A model generated the notes under the pieces. The model made no database searches and had not been told where the DNA came from. It saw only the letters and a program-made list of their open reading frames with translations. 64,000 bases of DNA. It comes from Tomocerus qinae (taxonomy: Eukaryota; Arthropoda; Collembola; Entomobryomorpha; Tomoceridae). Positions 14,401 to 27,900 of the stretch are shown one piece after another (within the stretch, counting starts at the first letter, position 1; each line of letters starts with the position of its first letter). A program made the translations under genes and the position numbers. The stretch spans positions 96,100,001 to 96,164,000 of the forward strand of contig CM034546.1 in assembly GCA_020055645.1 (NCBI GenBank), in the 5' to 3' direction.

Positions 14401-17400
14401 GAAATGCAAATGTGCCTCTACATCCAAATGTAGCCAGTTCATGGCATGAACAAATTCTTGTGCACATTGGATGAAGATTTTGCAGTGCAGATTGCTGTTG
14501 CTATTGGCTTCCTGTGTTAAATAGCTACATACCATTCAAAATTAGGAACTTCCTTGGAAACTTTGAATTTTGTTATTTTGAAGTGTTGTCATTGGCCAAG
14601 TCAGCCTTTTTCTGCAGCCTGTTTGATTGAAGTCTAGCTGGGTGCATTCAGTCCACGGGCTGGGAGAAGCCCGTGGTCATGGATACAGCCACTGATCCCC
14701 TCGGTTTTATCTTATTCAAACTGGTGGCAGAAGGAGAGCAAAACAAAACACATCCTCTTATTGACTTCACCAAAAGTGGTAGGAGCTACATTTATGAAGA
14801 TTCTGCAGATTACTGTTGCTATTGGCTCCCTGTGTTAAACAGCTACATAACCCATTCAAAATAATATGGAACTTGGGTGTAAACGTAAACATTTTGTTAT
14901 TTTGAGTGTATTGCACTGCTGTCTTGTGTTTGCATCCTCAGTTAGTTTGTCGGTTAGTAGGGCTATGGGTTTCGGCTACTATTAAGAGCATATTTTTATT
15001 CGAATTTCGAAATATTTCAAAATTTCGAATTTCGAAATAATAAAGGAACAGCCACCTTAATCTGCTATAAACATTCATGTCCCACTTGCTATCCTCTAAT
15101 AATTTAATACGTTTCCAATAGCATAGCAACCAGATATTCACACAAAATTAGGAACAAAATGTCCCTTATAGATCTTCAAAATCCCTTACGGGCAATTCTC
15201 TACTTGGCTCTCCTTATTAACCGTCCAAGCTCCTTGGTATGAATAAAGCTGGATCCCGTGAAAGAGCCAAGAGTTAACACAGATGTTACAGTAAAAATAA
15301 TTATTTTGTTTTGGTATGAAGCATGCAAACTGTTTTCTCTATAATTGCATCCTACACATTACTTGGTCTGCTCAGCTCATTATTAAACGAAAATCATATT
15401 CATCCACTAAAAGTGTATGCATTTTATTAGCAAGACCAGAATTGAATATCTTGACAATTTTCATGGGCTTGCATTACACTTTCATTGCTACTATATTTAC
15501 TTACATTTACATATTACATTTACGTATTATACTGTAGTATATACTATATACAGTATGTATCAAAAGTGGGTATACATAGGAGTTTATGGGTATACATAGA
15601 ATTTTAGTATCCATAGCACTTTCATTGTTAGTTCACAGTACAAAAGCTCAATATGCAATTTTTACCAGCCAATTATTATTTCATTGTTCGTCTCTCTTTC
15701 CTTCTTTTCGCAATAAACAATGCGTTGCTTCAATCTGAAGAACTCAATATGGATAAACTGTCAATAAGTGAGCGAATTGAATGTAAAGATGCGGACAACA
15801 ATGTCGTTACGAAAGGTGGCTGAGGAATTCACTATCCTGGAAAGACTGTTAGCATCAGAACTGTAGCAGTTACCACAGATCATAATGATCATGATCACTT
15901 GATTTTGATCATCATGGTCACTTGATCATGATCATCATGCATGGTCACTTGATCATGATCATCATGATCAAGTTTCATCTAACCAATTCCTAAATTGTAT
16001 GGCATAATGTGGGGGAGCACCGTCTTGCTGAAACCAAATGTTGTAAGGATCCACTCCCTTAGCATCCAATTCAGAAATTGTCTTCCTACTTTTGGTAAGT
16101 TTTTGACGGAACCAGTCCTATCAAACCGAGCTTTTCTGATGCTAACTGTCTTTCCAGGATAGTGAATTTCTCAACCACCTTTTGTAACGATATTGTTGTC
16201 CGCATCTTCACAATTTCAATTCGCTCACTTATTGACAGCTTATCCATAATGAGTTCTTCAGATTGAAGCAACGCATTATTTATTGCGAAAAGAAGGAAAG
16301 AGAGACAAACAATGAAATGATAAAATGGAAATCTGGCTAGTAAAAATTGCATAATATTGAACTGTGAACTAACAATGAAAGTGCTATGGATACTAAACTA
16401 CTATGTATACGTATACCCATAAACTCCTATGTATACCCACTTTTGATACATACTGTATAATAGCTTCATAATCATATCTTTTCTGACACTATCAAAGGAT
16501 TTTATCAGTTATCAAAGAATCCTACTGTCAAAGGATTCTATTGATCAAAATCGTTTTATTGAAGTCAGCGGAGGTATTCCTGGAGTCATAAATGAAATTG
16601 TTTCTTGTAAAAGCTTGTAATATGAATTTTAATTTACTCGTCAGAAAGTGAAACAAAATGGGTAAAGGCACGATGAAACTTCCTCTCAGGCACAAGTTAA
16701 CTCATTCTGCCAAAACTCATTTGGTACGTCAAAAGCATGGCGATGTCTAGCATGCAACTACTCTACTTCATGTGGGGAGCGAAAGTGGAAGTTTTGTGTA
16801 AACAAGTCGCAATTTTAACGGAATCAAAAAAATAAGGGACAAACCCACAACAACTGGTGACTGGGTACACTACTCGATAAACCGAGAAAAGAGGATTCCA
16901 ATTCATTTGAGACATATGGTATAGAATGTCCTTACCCTGTGATAAATGCAAAAGGTTACTGCGAGTAGTCTAGATAGAAGGACGAAATAACCACAAAGTT
17001 GCTGTCGATTGTGTCGATATGTAATTTGTTGATGTATCTTGTTTGGGTAGCATATTGCAATGTGTAGTTCAAATAGAGAAGGAAAGTGCTATTCTGTATT
17101 AAATGACCTCTGCCCAGATGGACTGAGATAAAATAAGTGGAAATGAAAATAGGAGGCTATAAGCAAACGAGGACAATACAATTCGTTAAGCAATTTGGCG
17201 TGATGGATATTTTTGTGCTACTAAAAAGGCAATTGGTTGTAGTGCTTGGTAAACAAGAAATGGTATTCCCGTAACAGAAGCTACCGTTTGGAATGGCAAC
17301 TTGATGTCTTTGTGCCCTGGATATTCTGAATGCAAAAATAAGAACTAGACTACAGAAGATGGGAATTGGAGTAGATGGTGACAGATTAATTCTGAATTGT

Positions 17401-20400
17401 CCCATTTTTTGTTTGTTACAGATGGAGTAGTGCTGATAGATCCGGAGTATGTGAAAGATCGGAAAGTATTTGGCCATGTCCTTGCTGCTTTCCGATATGG
17501 TCGAGAAGACTTGGACGTCCTGGGATTGACATTTCGAAAAGATCTATATCTTGCATCCGAGCAAATCTTCCCGGTGCCTGAAGCTTCCCAGAATAAAACT
17601 CTCACCAGACTACAAGTGAGTCTCAGTGCATAAAATCTTCCCTACATAATGTATTTTGATTCATGATAATGATAGTGGTAATAAAATAGCATGAGGGAAT
17701 TATAAAAATTATCCTGTTATATGCTCCAGCTTTAGTTAGGTAATGTTCAAGTAGTCAGTAGAATGTTTAGTAGACAGTAAAGTAGAATACAAGGGAAAAG
17801 GTTTTTAGAAATAATCCTCCTACCGTAGCTGTAATAATAATAATCGTTACAATAAACAATGTAATCAGTCTTGTTGGGACTGACAGAGACTCCCTTTGAA
17901 GGCATTTTGAGGCATTGGGAGAAGAGAAGGCAACCCTAAAACAGGATACTGTAGTTTTCTGACCTGCCATAAAATGAAATGTCTTTTATCATTTCGGAGC
18001 TATCTGTATTGTAGTGGAGGCTGTTATAAGAGTCATAAGTGTACAGACATACTTAAAGTACATACGTCAGTGCTCTTCTTCTTTACTGTTGTAGTCTTGT
18101 ATGGCATAAGTGAAGCCGGACTGGGTTTATGTGGGTCTTAAATTTTCATTTGATTCAAAGTAAGTATCTCTAGCGTCTAAGTAGCGGAATTCTCCATTAT
18201 GTTCTATTATCATTGTACATAATAATAACGCATTAAAGTGAATTTAGATAGTAACAGTGTGCAGTGCACTTCAGATTGGAAATGAAAGCAGTTCTCTCTT
18301 TGGAAGAGAAAAGTAAGGAATCTCTTTGTGAAATGAATGGAAATGGTCCAGATTACATTTTAAGATTAAAAATAGTCTTTCAACTAGCTTACATAACTAA
18401 GTGCGTAATAAATATGGATAAGGAGAAAGCAACACTAATATATCGCTGGCAGATTAAGGAGAGTATAGGGAATACGTATAAATTGCTTCGTGCCAGACGA
18501 GTTAGTGTACACAGCGAAAGGTGTATTTGTCCAGTTGTACAGTACCTATGTAGTAATATAGCTTCAGGTTCTGCGATGAGAAAGACTAGAAAATAGAATG
18601 AAATTTTAGGGTAGAGTAACCTGCCTGAGAGAATTCCATTCCATGTGTGACACAAGTTGGAACGGAAAGAAGAATCAAGACAAACAATGAAAATAGGGCC
18701 AACAATTTGGTATATGGGGATATATGTTGATAGTCCCTGGAGTATATGTCAGTATCTGGACAGTTCTGCTGAAGACAGAAAAATACATACTACATAGGAC
18801 AGGGAAAATGTAATTACGATTACAACAGGGATTCTCATTGTTAGTTAGTAGGGCTTTCTATTGACTACTACGGAAAGTAGGCTAAAGTTGTAAGCAATAA
18901 GATTTATGGACGGATTTTTGGATTTACTTGTATTCTATTATACAGGAGAGATTATTGAAAAAACTGGGATCAAATGCATTTCCATTCTTCTTCGAGTTAC
19001 CTCCACACTGTCCTGCATCAGTGACTTTACAACCCGCTCCTGGCGATACAGGCAAGCCTTGCGGTGTCGACTACGAGATGAAAGCATATGTTGCAGACAC
19101 AGCCGATGACAAACCTCATAAAAGGTAAAACTCACCAATATCAAACCTAACCTACATCTACGCCAACTAAAAACTCTAATGCTTTATTTTATTACTATTG
19201 CTTTCACACATCCTTTGGGTATATACCCTTTCTAAGTTCCTAGGGACTAGATGCCCGGGTATATTTACAATATACATTTATACTAACATCTCCGGGAGAA
19301 ACGTTTGAAAACTTTGCTTTCGTCCATTTCCCAGTTATTTGCAAGGGATGATGATGTGATAGAAATAAAGATGGCAATAAATATTAATAAATTTTGTCCC
19401 TCGCCAGTTCCACATTCCCCGTGCTATCCCCTCCTCTATCTCCTTCAAGTAGACAGACATGATGGATCCCGAGTGAATGTTTGCGCAATTGTGTTCCTAC
19501 ATATGTCAGACACTTGGAAAGCAAACAAAAAATAATGCTACAGAGTTTGAGCTTGCTCAGCTAACGAGTTTGAGAAAACTCAACGGCTAGTAGTAGTGCA
19601 GCAACTTGAAATCAACAATATGGACTGCATTATTGAAATGTACGTCCCTGAATACCAAAATGTTTGTTTGTTCAAGATACCATTTCAGCGTGAATTTTTA
19701 CATAAATATCATGCAGTGTGTTTTTATGAAACATGGCTTATTTATGAGTTGTGAAAGACAAACGTGTGGCCATAGATAATTTAAAACGGTACTACAAGTT
19801 ATCGTAATGTCTTTTGCCAAGTCCTTTTCTCTTTCACAAGACTCGGACCTGACGTTGTGGAGGAGTACATTTCCTATGCCATATGTAGCCAATTCAATGA
19901 CCATCCATATGTCAGCTACGTGTTTTTGAATTGTATAACCAATTTGAGTTACAGCGAATAAGGCAGTTTTGTATTATTTGTATAGTAATCATAAATCTCA
20001 AAGACAATGGTACATGACACATGATTGAGTTATATACTAGGTGGATCGAACGAGACATATTATTATGCATGTAAGGGTATAAGGTAAGAAAATTCACATG
20101 TCTGTCTTCTGTCTACCTTTGTTACAGAAACAGAATTGGAACTGGAAAGAAAACATGTACTTTGTTACTTCGTATTTTGTACCTTAGTATAAATTACTAG
20201 ACAGTGCACAACCATATACTTACAATCTTTATCCGCAACAACAATTTCGCTAACTGAAATGGTAGGATGATTATAGGTATATCAAGGTATCTTTATAAAT
20301 AAGGTACCTTGTTATTCACATATGATGCAACATAGACACAAGCAATATGGACAGAATTATGTATCGTATATCATAAGAATGGTACTAGAAAAATGTCTCG

Positions 20401-23400
20401 CAGAGTGTAATGTACATGTATTCGATGACAAAAAGGGTTTTCTCTGCAAATAATTGCATTTTATAAACACAAATTGAAGAGGTAGACCAGACTTATAAAT
20501 TTTATAAAGAATACAAAGTGTACTGGGAATTGGGATGATATCACTACCAACCTGGAAACTCCAGGCTCCCCTAATATCATTAATTATCAAAACATCGTTA
20601 AAATTGATACTGTAGTACTCTAAGAGCCTTTTTCGAGGAAATGCTGATTATATAATTCACTATACTGTAGTATGTATTACATAGGAATAAGAGCATACTG
20701 ATCTGTAGTTTTAAATTCCATCTTTCATGCTATATGACGGTGTATTAAGGGCTTTAATGTTGTGACATATTAGATGGACCATAGGAATTTTCCATTACCC
20801 AGAGTGGTTTGGCAAAGTACTCAATAATGTGCTTTCTGTTTGAATGATTTTTAGAACAAGTACTATATACCAAGTACGTACAAACAAAATATAATAAATC
20901 AAAAAGCCTGATCACTAAAGCTAAAAAGCGATTCCCGAAAACTCTCAACCTACATAATGCAATACTTAAATTAAAGGCAGTATACTACAGGGTAAATATT
21001 GGGACACGAAATTTTCCATATTCGGAAACATTGAATCTATATTCAGAAAGCCCTGTAGGTAGGTATCTACTTTTAGTATTTACGATAGATACATAACTAC
21101 GCAGGTATATTTTTCAAGTACTATATCAAAAAGTCAAGAGTGTATGTGAGGTATATTTTCATAAGCCAGAGGCTGTAATGTGGTTTGCTCTGAATTTAGG
21201 TTTTTGAACTACGAAAATCCTTTACTTATTTAGTATTCATTTTATAGACGTTGCATTTTGATGGCATTATCCTAGAGATAGTTTAGTAGAGTATATTGTA
21301 GATAATATATCATTCATTCAAAATATACATCGGATATACTAAAAATTCGATCTGATCGAGTTCAAGTTTTGGCACATCTTATATAAATTGGAAAAATGTG
21401 AAATAAAACACTTGAACGACACTTCGCCTGTGGATAATATGTTTGTCTAACCTATGGCACAAGGCGAAGAGCCATTGAAGCGAGGAAAATGTTAGGAAAG
21501 TTGTGCGAGTGAAAGTCAGTTGACATCTTGCATGAAGAAATGACAAAACTCAAGACTAAAGTCACGTATGGCTATACCTATGACTTGTTATCATTGTGAA
21601 TGCAACTTGGATGATTTTATTATCATCGCTAACTTTCTCGATGTCTTGCGAGATAGAAAACTGAAAATTTATAAAATGACAAAATTTGAATTGATGTAGG
21701 TACATGTATGTATTTAGGGCATCATCAGTCAGTCATGTAGGCAGGTTGCCATATTGTTGGCATGTTGGAGCAGACGACTACATTTGTAGCCGCCAGGCCC
21801 AATTTATATAACCTTATGGTAATGGTAATACTAAGGCAGGCACTCCCTTAGAGCGAATTGATCGTTGGGTCTGAACGACTAAATATTTAGGCGAGTTTAT
21901 CTTTCTGATGGAAATCTCATGTTTTGCGTCATTTATGGATGGTGAATGTGTGTACCTGGATAATATTATAGTCTAAAGTTGTGTTTGTTGTTCAAACGAA
22001 AAGTTAGAGCATAGAGAAAACATAAAATGTAGGTTTGAGTAGACTCTTATAGTAGTAACCCTTAGAAAGTATGAAATCCTCTTCTATCAATATGATGTCT
22101 TATTTCTGATGTACAATATAAACATACAGACTGTAATATTAGATATTACACATTTGGGAAGATACTCATTTTGTGGACAGACAGGTAAAGTTAAATTGAC
22201 ACAGCATTAGACTTGTCTGCCACTAAATACACTTGTGATCTGACAGACCACAACTCTCCAGAGTAGTAAGAAGGGAGAAGTCGTGATTGCTGTGCGCTGT
22301 ATTAGTTTTCCCTGCTATTTCCCTCCTACAAAGACATAGAGTACACAAAAGTATCATTTGGTGTAACATTGGTGTTGGCGATGACTAGTATTTATAATAT
22401 GACGATGAGTGTATGGATGGAAGTTGAATGTAATTGAGTTTATTGTGATTGTGCATAGGAACTCAGTACGACTGGCCATAAGGAAAATAATGTATGCCCC
22501 TGGGAAGCAAGGAGAACAGCCCTCGGTGGAAGTCTCCAAAGAGTTTATGATGTCGCCAAATAAATTACATCTGGAAGCATCGCTGGATAAAGAATTGTAC
22601 CACCACGGAGAGTCGATTGCTGTCAATGTTCACATAGCCAATAATTCCAATCGAACTGTAAAGAAAATCAAAGTGTCAGTACGCCAATTCGCAGACATCT
22701 GTCTGTTTTCCACAGCCCAGTACAAGTGTACCGTTGCAGAAATCGAGACTGAGTGAGTTTCCAAAAATACCAATTCGACATCCTTTCATCTTTTCCACGA
22801 ATCGACTCCAACTAAAGAGTCCCATCTTGTAGTTGATTTGATCTTTTTCTATGCCTGCCTTATCTGTGCTGTGAAAGTTAACGTTAGCACTAGTCCGGGT
22901 GTATGAGATGAGAAGTTTGGCGGAAAATACTACATAGACATTAACTCCTATCAAAGTCAGAATAAGTCTATGGGGAATGATGAAATGTGTAATGATGCAT
23001 ATAGTAATTTTATACGAGAAGTGCTATATAGGCTGTATAAGCAATGATTAATAGGGAGATAGGATTAAAGTGCTAGTACATCTACTACAGATATAATGTT
23101 ATCATCGCTGAGGCAGAAACAGTAGAGCGAACGCGCTAGAGTAGACACAGATTTATTTTCATTCATATCAATCGACTTAAGTCAAGGCTTTGACTGCACT
23201 TTTATTTCTTTGTCTCTAGTTTTACTCACAGCACTCTGTAATCTTTAGTGGGCGATTACATGCCCTATGCGTCCTCCTCTTTACATTTGCGAATTCAATG
23301 CACAGTGGTGTAGTGTTAAATTACCCACGACTCTAATGCAATGATCATCTCAGTTGAAATAACACAAATACTACGCTCGTGTACGAGTACACGAGAGCTA

Positions 23401-24950
23401 TATAGGCAAGATTTGTCTAAACAGGTTAGGCGAAGCGGGAGTTTGCAAATTAAAAGTTCACTTTTTTCACCTCTATATTCACCTGCCTGTAATCACCATG
23501 GTAGTTAGCAATGGCAGTCATTTATCCTATCCAAGCAGTGGAGGACAAATTATAGGATTTGTCCTCCAGAAGTGACAAAAGTGAATTTTTAATTTGTCAA
23601 CTACCGGACCGACTAACCTGTTACCATATAGACGAATCTTGCTATATAGGGATACCAATCTACCGAGTCTCGTCTTCTGTCCAGCGAAATTAATTTTTTC
23701 TATTCATGCACGACTGGAGAATAAACTAAACACATAGCAGATTCTTCTCTATCTATGTCCTTATTGATTTTATGATTATGGTAGATTTGGCATATAGGAC
23801 ACAAGTAAGATTAATTACTCTACTTATACATACAGAATACGGGTCTTATTGGACCATTCACTCTTTATGTAGTAGATTAAAATTGAAAATATAAAGTAAT
23901 AACATTGATAGATGACAGGATATTAAATACATTCTGCCAAGATTATGTCACTATAAACTGCTACGTTATTGTAGACAATGCGGTTGGGTGGATACTTATG
24001 CGTAGAAATATTACATGCCCATTATTCTGAAAAGTGTAATGGAGGGTAATGATGTTTTATATTTCGTTGCAGGAGTTTGTTATTAGGTTCAAATAATTGT
24101 ATGAACTAATAAGACTTTAATTCCTCAGTTGTAGTAGGTTGATAGTTATGGCCCGAATGTTTCATTGTCATCAGCATGCTATATAAGAGATTAATGAATG
24201 GTGGTTTCTTTTACACAGGGAAGGATGTCCAGTGAGTCCAGGGTTTACTCTTTCAAAAGTATATATGTTAACACCACTCCTTGCCAATAACAAAGAAAAA
24301 AGGGGGCTGGCTCTGGATGGCCAGTTAAAACATGAAGATACCAACTTAGCTTCTTCAACAATGTAAGTGTTTGTCTGAACATTAAATTGTTATTAATAGA
24401 CACAATTAATTATAACTGTTCATTTCTTTTCAGAATTACGGATCCAGCAACAAAAGAAAATTTGGGGATTATAGTGCAGTACAAAGTGAAAGTTAAATTA
24501 TGTCTTGGGCCATTGGGAGGGTAAGCGAATCTTCATTGTTGTTATTTTTACTCAGAAGAGCTTGTCCGTTGCATTAATTAGTACTAATCTGTCTTATACG
24601 TGTAATATTTGTGTGCATTCCATAACTATATTTGTTGAAGTAGGGATTTATCTGCGGAATTGCCGTTCGTGTTAATGCATCCAAAACCAGAGGACGATGA
24701 ATTAGCACTTATGCAAAAGTCTCCATCACCAAACCATTTAGAGGGTGAAGATGCTCCTGTAGAAAATCTCATTCAACTTGATACGTAAGTTTATCGTTGT
24801 TTCTAAATTCCCAATTATTAACAGATGAGTTTCAAGGAAATATTTGGCTAATTGCTCTATTTAATGTTAAATTTGATATTTATTTACAGAGATGATGATA
24901 TTATTTTTGAAGATTTTGCTAGACTACGGTTGAAAGGAGAAACGGAATAA
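2424..24950 (+). CDS. krz: Non-visual (beta-) arrestin, kurtz type
   Basis: Nine coding exons: 2424-2489, 3031-3091, 17422-17615, 18946-19124, 22459-22752, 24219-24362, 24434-24520, 24644-24784 and 24890-24950, joining to 408 residues. That is close to vertebrate beta-arrestins (about 410-418) and shorter than Drosophila Kurtz. Seen: the N-terminal signature [13 protein letters not shown], the finger-loop segment [13 protein letters not shown] (68-80), the EKRGLALDG and [11 protein letters not shown] segments, a C-terminal clathrin box LIQLD (384-388), and an AP2-binding motif [11 protein letters not shown] (392-402) in the D-x2-F-x2-F-x3-R pattern. The clathrin and AP2 tail separates it from visual arrestins. 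By family, it binds phosphorylated GPCRs at the plasma membrane, stops G-protein coupling, drives clathrin-mediated endocytosis and scaffolds signalling. Intron 2 is 14.3 kb. Intron phases are consistent throughout, so the model is firm; only the 5' UTR is open. Confidence 0.97.
13816..14134. repeat. Perfect fold-back repeat, 110-bp arms
   Basis: The left arm 13816-13925 and the right arm 14025-14134 are exact reverse complements over 110 bases by my reading, with a 99-base unique spacer. It lies inside arrestin intron 2. No transposase is present. The complete identity of the arms suggests a recent fold-back or MITE insertion, or an inverted duplication. The transcript would form a long hairpin in the arrestin pre-mRNA. 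Confidence 0.85.
14471..14918. repeat. Diverged direct repeat pair with internal hairpin
   Basis: About 115 bases starting at 14471 (ATGAAGATTTTGCAG) recur in diverged form from 14794 (ATGAAGATTCTGCAG). The two copies share CTGTTGCTATTGGCT, a CCTGTGTTAAA stretch and the AGCTACATA block. Between them, at 14653-14676, lies a perfect 9-bp stem with a six-base loop (CCACGGGCT / AGCCCGTGG). This looks like an old tandem duplication or the ends of a decayed non-coding element. No protein is encoded. Confidence 0.6.
15551..16455. mobile_element. Broken Tc1/mariner-type transposon with inverted ends
   Basis: The element begins CAGTATGTATCAAAAG next to a TA dinucleotide (15549-15550) and ends with the reverse complement next to another TA (16456-16457), as expected for TA-targeting Tc1/mariner elements. 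Long imperfect inverted arms of roughly 300 bases flank the centre. The right arm, read on the minus strand, encodes a transposase N-terminus ([16 protein letters not shown]) that soon stops. The left arm carries the same start on the plus strand, but frameshifted. Around 15980-16050, minus strand, is the hallmark [12 protein letters not shown] of the catalytic domain. The element is clearly dead: it lacks most of the transposase and duplicates the 5' end in inverted orientation. Confidence 0.8.
15875..15972. repeat. GATCATGATC-rich palindromic tandem repeat
   Basis: Roughly 100 bases made of repeated GATCATGATC and TCACTTGATCATGATC units, each itself palindromic. It sits in the centre of the broken Tc1/mariner-type element. 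It looks like simple-repeat expansion inside the transposon remnant. Confidence 0.7.
23398..23650. repeat. MITE-like fold-back element in arrestin intron 5
   Basis: The left end CTATATAGGCAAGATTTGTC reappears inverted at the right end (complement CCTATATAGCAAGATTCGTC), and the arms stay similar for about 75 bases, including AACAGGTTAG and CAAATTAAAA. A perfect inner hairpin at 23540-23567 (GGAGGACAAA / TTTGTCCTCC) sits in the middle. No coding capacity. It is a non-autonomous DNA-transposon remnant, family not identified. Confidence 0.65.
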
Positions 24951-27900
24951 GTAGCACCCATGGTTGTATAATAATAAAGTCTATTAAATATGTCACCGCG
25001 TGTCCTACCTGCCGTTTCAGCCAAAATCGATAGATAAAGTAAAAGAAGATATACGTTATACGTATAATATGGGAAAAAATTAGAACATAATAATGCAAAT
25101 AAAGCAAGCAAAGTTATAAAAGTGATTTATGTAAAAAAATTGAGAGAAAGACAGTAAAGAGTTAAGGAAATTGTAATGTGCTTATTGTTAGTTGTTACTG
25201 ATGCGATGGTTATAAAACATTTCATTTACCAATCACCTTCCGCAATAAAAACTTGTTAATAGCACGGTCCTTTAAAAGACCGTGTTAATAGTATGTGAAC
25301 TATTTAGCTACAAAGTGGAAAATGTACTGCAAGCAAAAGAATTACAATCTATATAATATTATGTAAGGACTTACTCAATAATATTAGGTGTAAAGTATCA
25401 TAACGAACAAAACGATGAGATTGAGTTCACTAAAGGTTAGGATGAACATACTAAGTAATAATCCGTTGCACAAGTACTAAATATGGAGTTACGTAAGCTA
25501 TTACTGCCAAAGCTAATATGAACTAGGAGATAGAAACAACTATTTAAGTGTCCTGTACATAATTACATGCATTGGTGTTGCAAACTTTTCAGGAATTTTA
25601 GCATAATCGAAGGAACTTTTTACCACAAATGTTAGTACACTATCCATCGACAAAGATTACGAATCAATAAGTTGTTAAGTATATTAAGTATATAAAACTT
25701 AAGGAGTTGAATTTGCAATAACTGTTATAATAATACAGATATGTGGACGTGAATATGCAATACTACTATGTTGTCATTTTGTCTTACAAATAAACATTTT
25801 ATACACTAACTGCTATAATAAGAGTAGTTTTTTAAATTCTAATTGTATTTCATGGATTTACGCCTAATTAAGTTACTCATGCGACCTATGTAAGCATAGT
25901 AATTTTTACATGTACCTACATGGAGCACAAGTTTCAAGTAGAAAGCAGAATAATGATAATAATGATTACCAGTACTTGTGATGTATGTAATTGTAGTAAT
26001 TCTGACTCACAACAATGGTTGTAATTTGTATATGTAACTTTGTTTTAAGCTACTTTGTAATAATGCATGCTGACTATTCTTAAGCATAATAGTAATAATA
26101 ACCGTATAATATACGTAATAATATCTAAAATGATCTATATAGCTATTGTTTATGCAATCGAAATCCTGTCATTAGGATTTTTTTACATCATGGTCGAATG
26201 TTCACAAATGATATTCTTTTTAACATATCTGACTAAATTAATATTACTTTTATGTATAATATAACTAATTAGAATAATTTAACCTTTTGTTTCATTCTAG
26301 TTAAATTTCCTTTTGTTACAAGTGCACCAACATCCTACTAGAATTTGTGTAGAATGCTTTGAAATCGGAAACGCACATTTCTAATTTTGGTATAGTAAAC
26401 ATGACAAAGTTAAGTTTCCTTTGGCTAGACCTGCATAATTGAGAGCTTCCTAATGTAAGTGTGTAAGACTTGTCCTGCAAATATTTTATATTCAAAAATG
26501 AACTATTGTAAATTGTAATGCAGACGTGTGAAAAAATGACTGCAAGCCCTAAAATCGTCTAATTGAACTGATTATACCTATTATTTATTTAAGTCTTCTC
26601 TTGTATTATACAAACATTATCCACTTTTTAATTCGTATGCATAATATCTGCTCGTTTTACAATATTTTTCCTGTCTGCCATGATTTGTTAACTATTAAGC
26701 TGACCATTGTAGATTGTCTTTTTTTTCCTTGTAGGTTGATGGTTGTAAAAGAATTCTATAGCGCGGAGTAATTTATAATAAGACTCGGCAAACTGTTACG
26801 CTTAAAATGTTATGCATTGTCACTGATATGAAATGAATATAATTGTTCGTTATCTGGTTTGCATGAAAAGCTATAGGGAAGCAGACTAAAGCTACCTTTC
26901 TCAGCGAAGCTGTTTTTAATTTACGGATAAATACTGAAGTTACTATTATACGCTGCTCTTTGAGTGTTCCAATTTATGCAATGAAAGGGCATTCCAATGG
27001 TTTTAAACTTTTGAAATTGAGTAGATTTTAGATTGAGGTGTACGTATTTGAAAAAAATAATTGATTAAAATTGGATACAATCTGCCTCTGCCTTATTAAT
27101 TTCAGTTCGTTACGTGTTTAATGGTATAATTACCTCAAGGGAACAGAAAAAGCAAGTAAATCCGATACAATACTATAATACGGTATAAAGGAAAAGCAGA
27201 TTCTATTGCATAACATTTGTAAGGCCTTGACTAAACCATGTTAATAATAATAATTAATTATTGAAGGTACCTAGCACAAAACGCATAGCATTTAGCAACA
27301 TGAAGAAAGTACACATTAATAAGTGACTAAATAATTTAGTTCAGTGTCTTAGAAAGAAAATGAATGAGCACAAAAGTCAATGAAATATTGCAAGGAAAAT
27401 GAATACTTATTACTTACTACCTCTCTTACACTACTACAGACAAAGAGACACATACCTGCACTACACACAGATATAGAAATTATTATAACTAAGATAATTT
27501 AAATATATTATAGGTATAAGGAAGAAGTGCTTTCAGAGCATTTCTTTTGCCATATGCTATTAGATCAGCGTATGAAATGGACCCATTGAAATGGAAATAT
27601 TGCATTTAAAATGTTTATAAATTTTAATAATAGTTACAATGAAACGTATAGGTGATAGGCGTGATTCTCTATGATTAAAATGATGAGAAAGAGGTGCACA
27701 ATAATAAGACAGTAATGTCAATGTGGCTATAAATACCGTACTACTATATTGTTACAGCGAGTTGTGTAATAGTACACTAAGATGCACTATGTATGATAAT
27801 AAAATGTATGTATAAGTGATTTTAATAAGTTCAAGCGTAGTCTTTAATTATACGAGTATTTTTTTTCTTTTATTTAAGTTAAGAGTTTCATTTTAAGAAA

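Larger units (their letters stand above)
3092..17421 (+). other. krz: 14.3-kb second intron of the arrestin gene
   Basis: The donor follows exon 2 at 3092 (GTAAGT) and the acceptor precedes 17422. I find no coding exon of any gene inside on either strand apart from transposase fragments at about 15.7-16.3 kb. The rest is AT-rich DNA with the repeats listed separately (13.8-14.9 kb and 15.5-16.5 kb). Long early introns often carry enhancers, but nothing in the sequence proves that here. Confidence 0.75.

Noticed and set aside
17345..17605. Minus-strand ORF over arrestin exon 3
   Set aside because: Shadow of the coding exon on the other strand.
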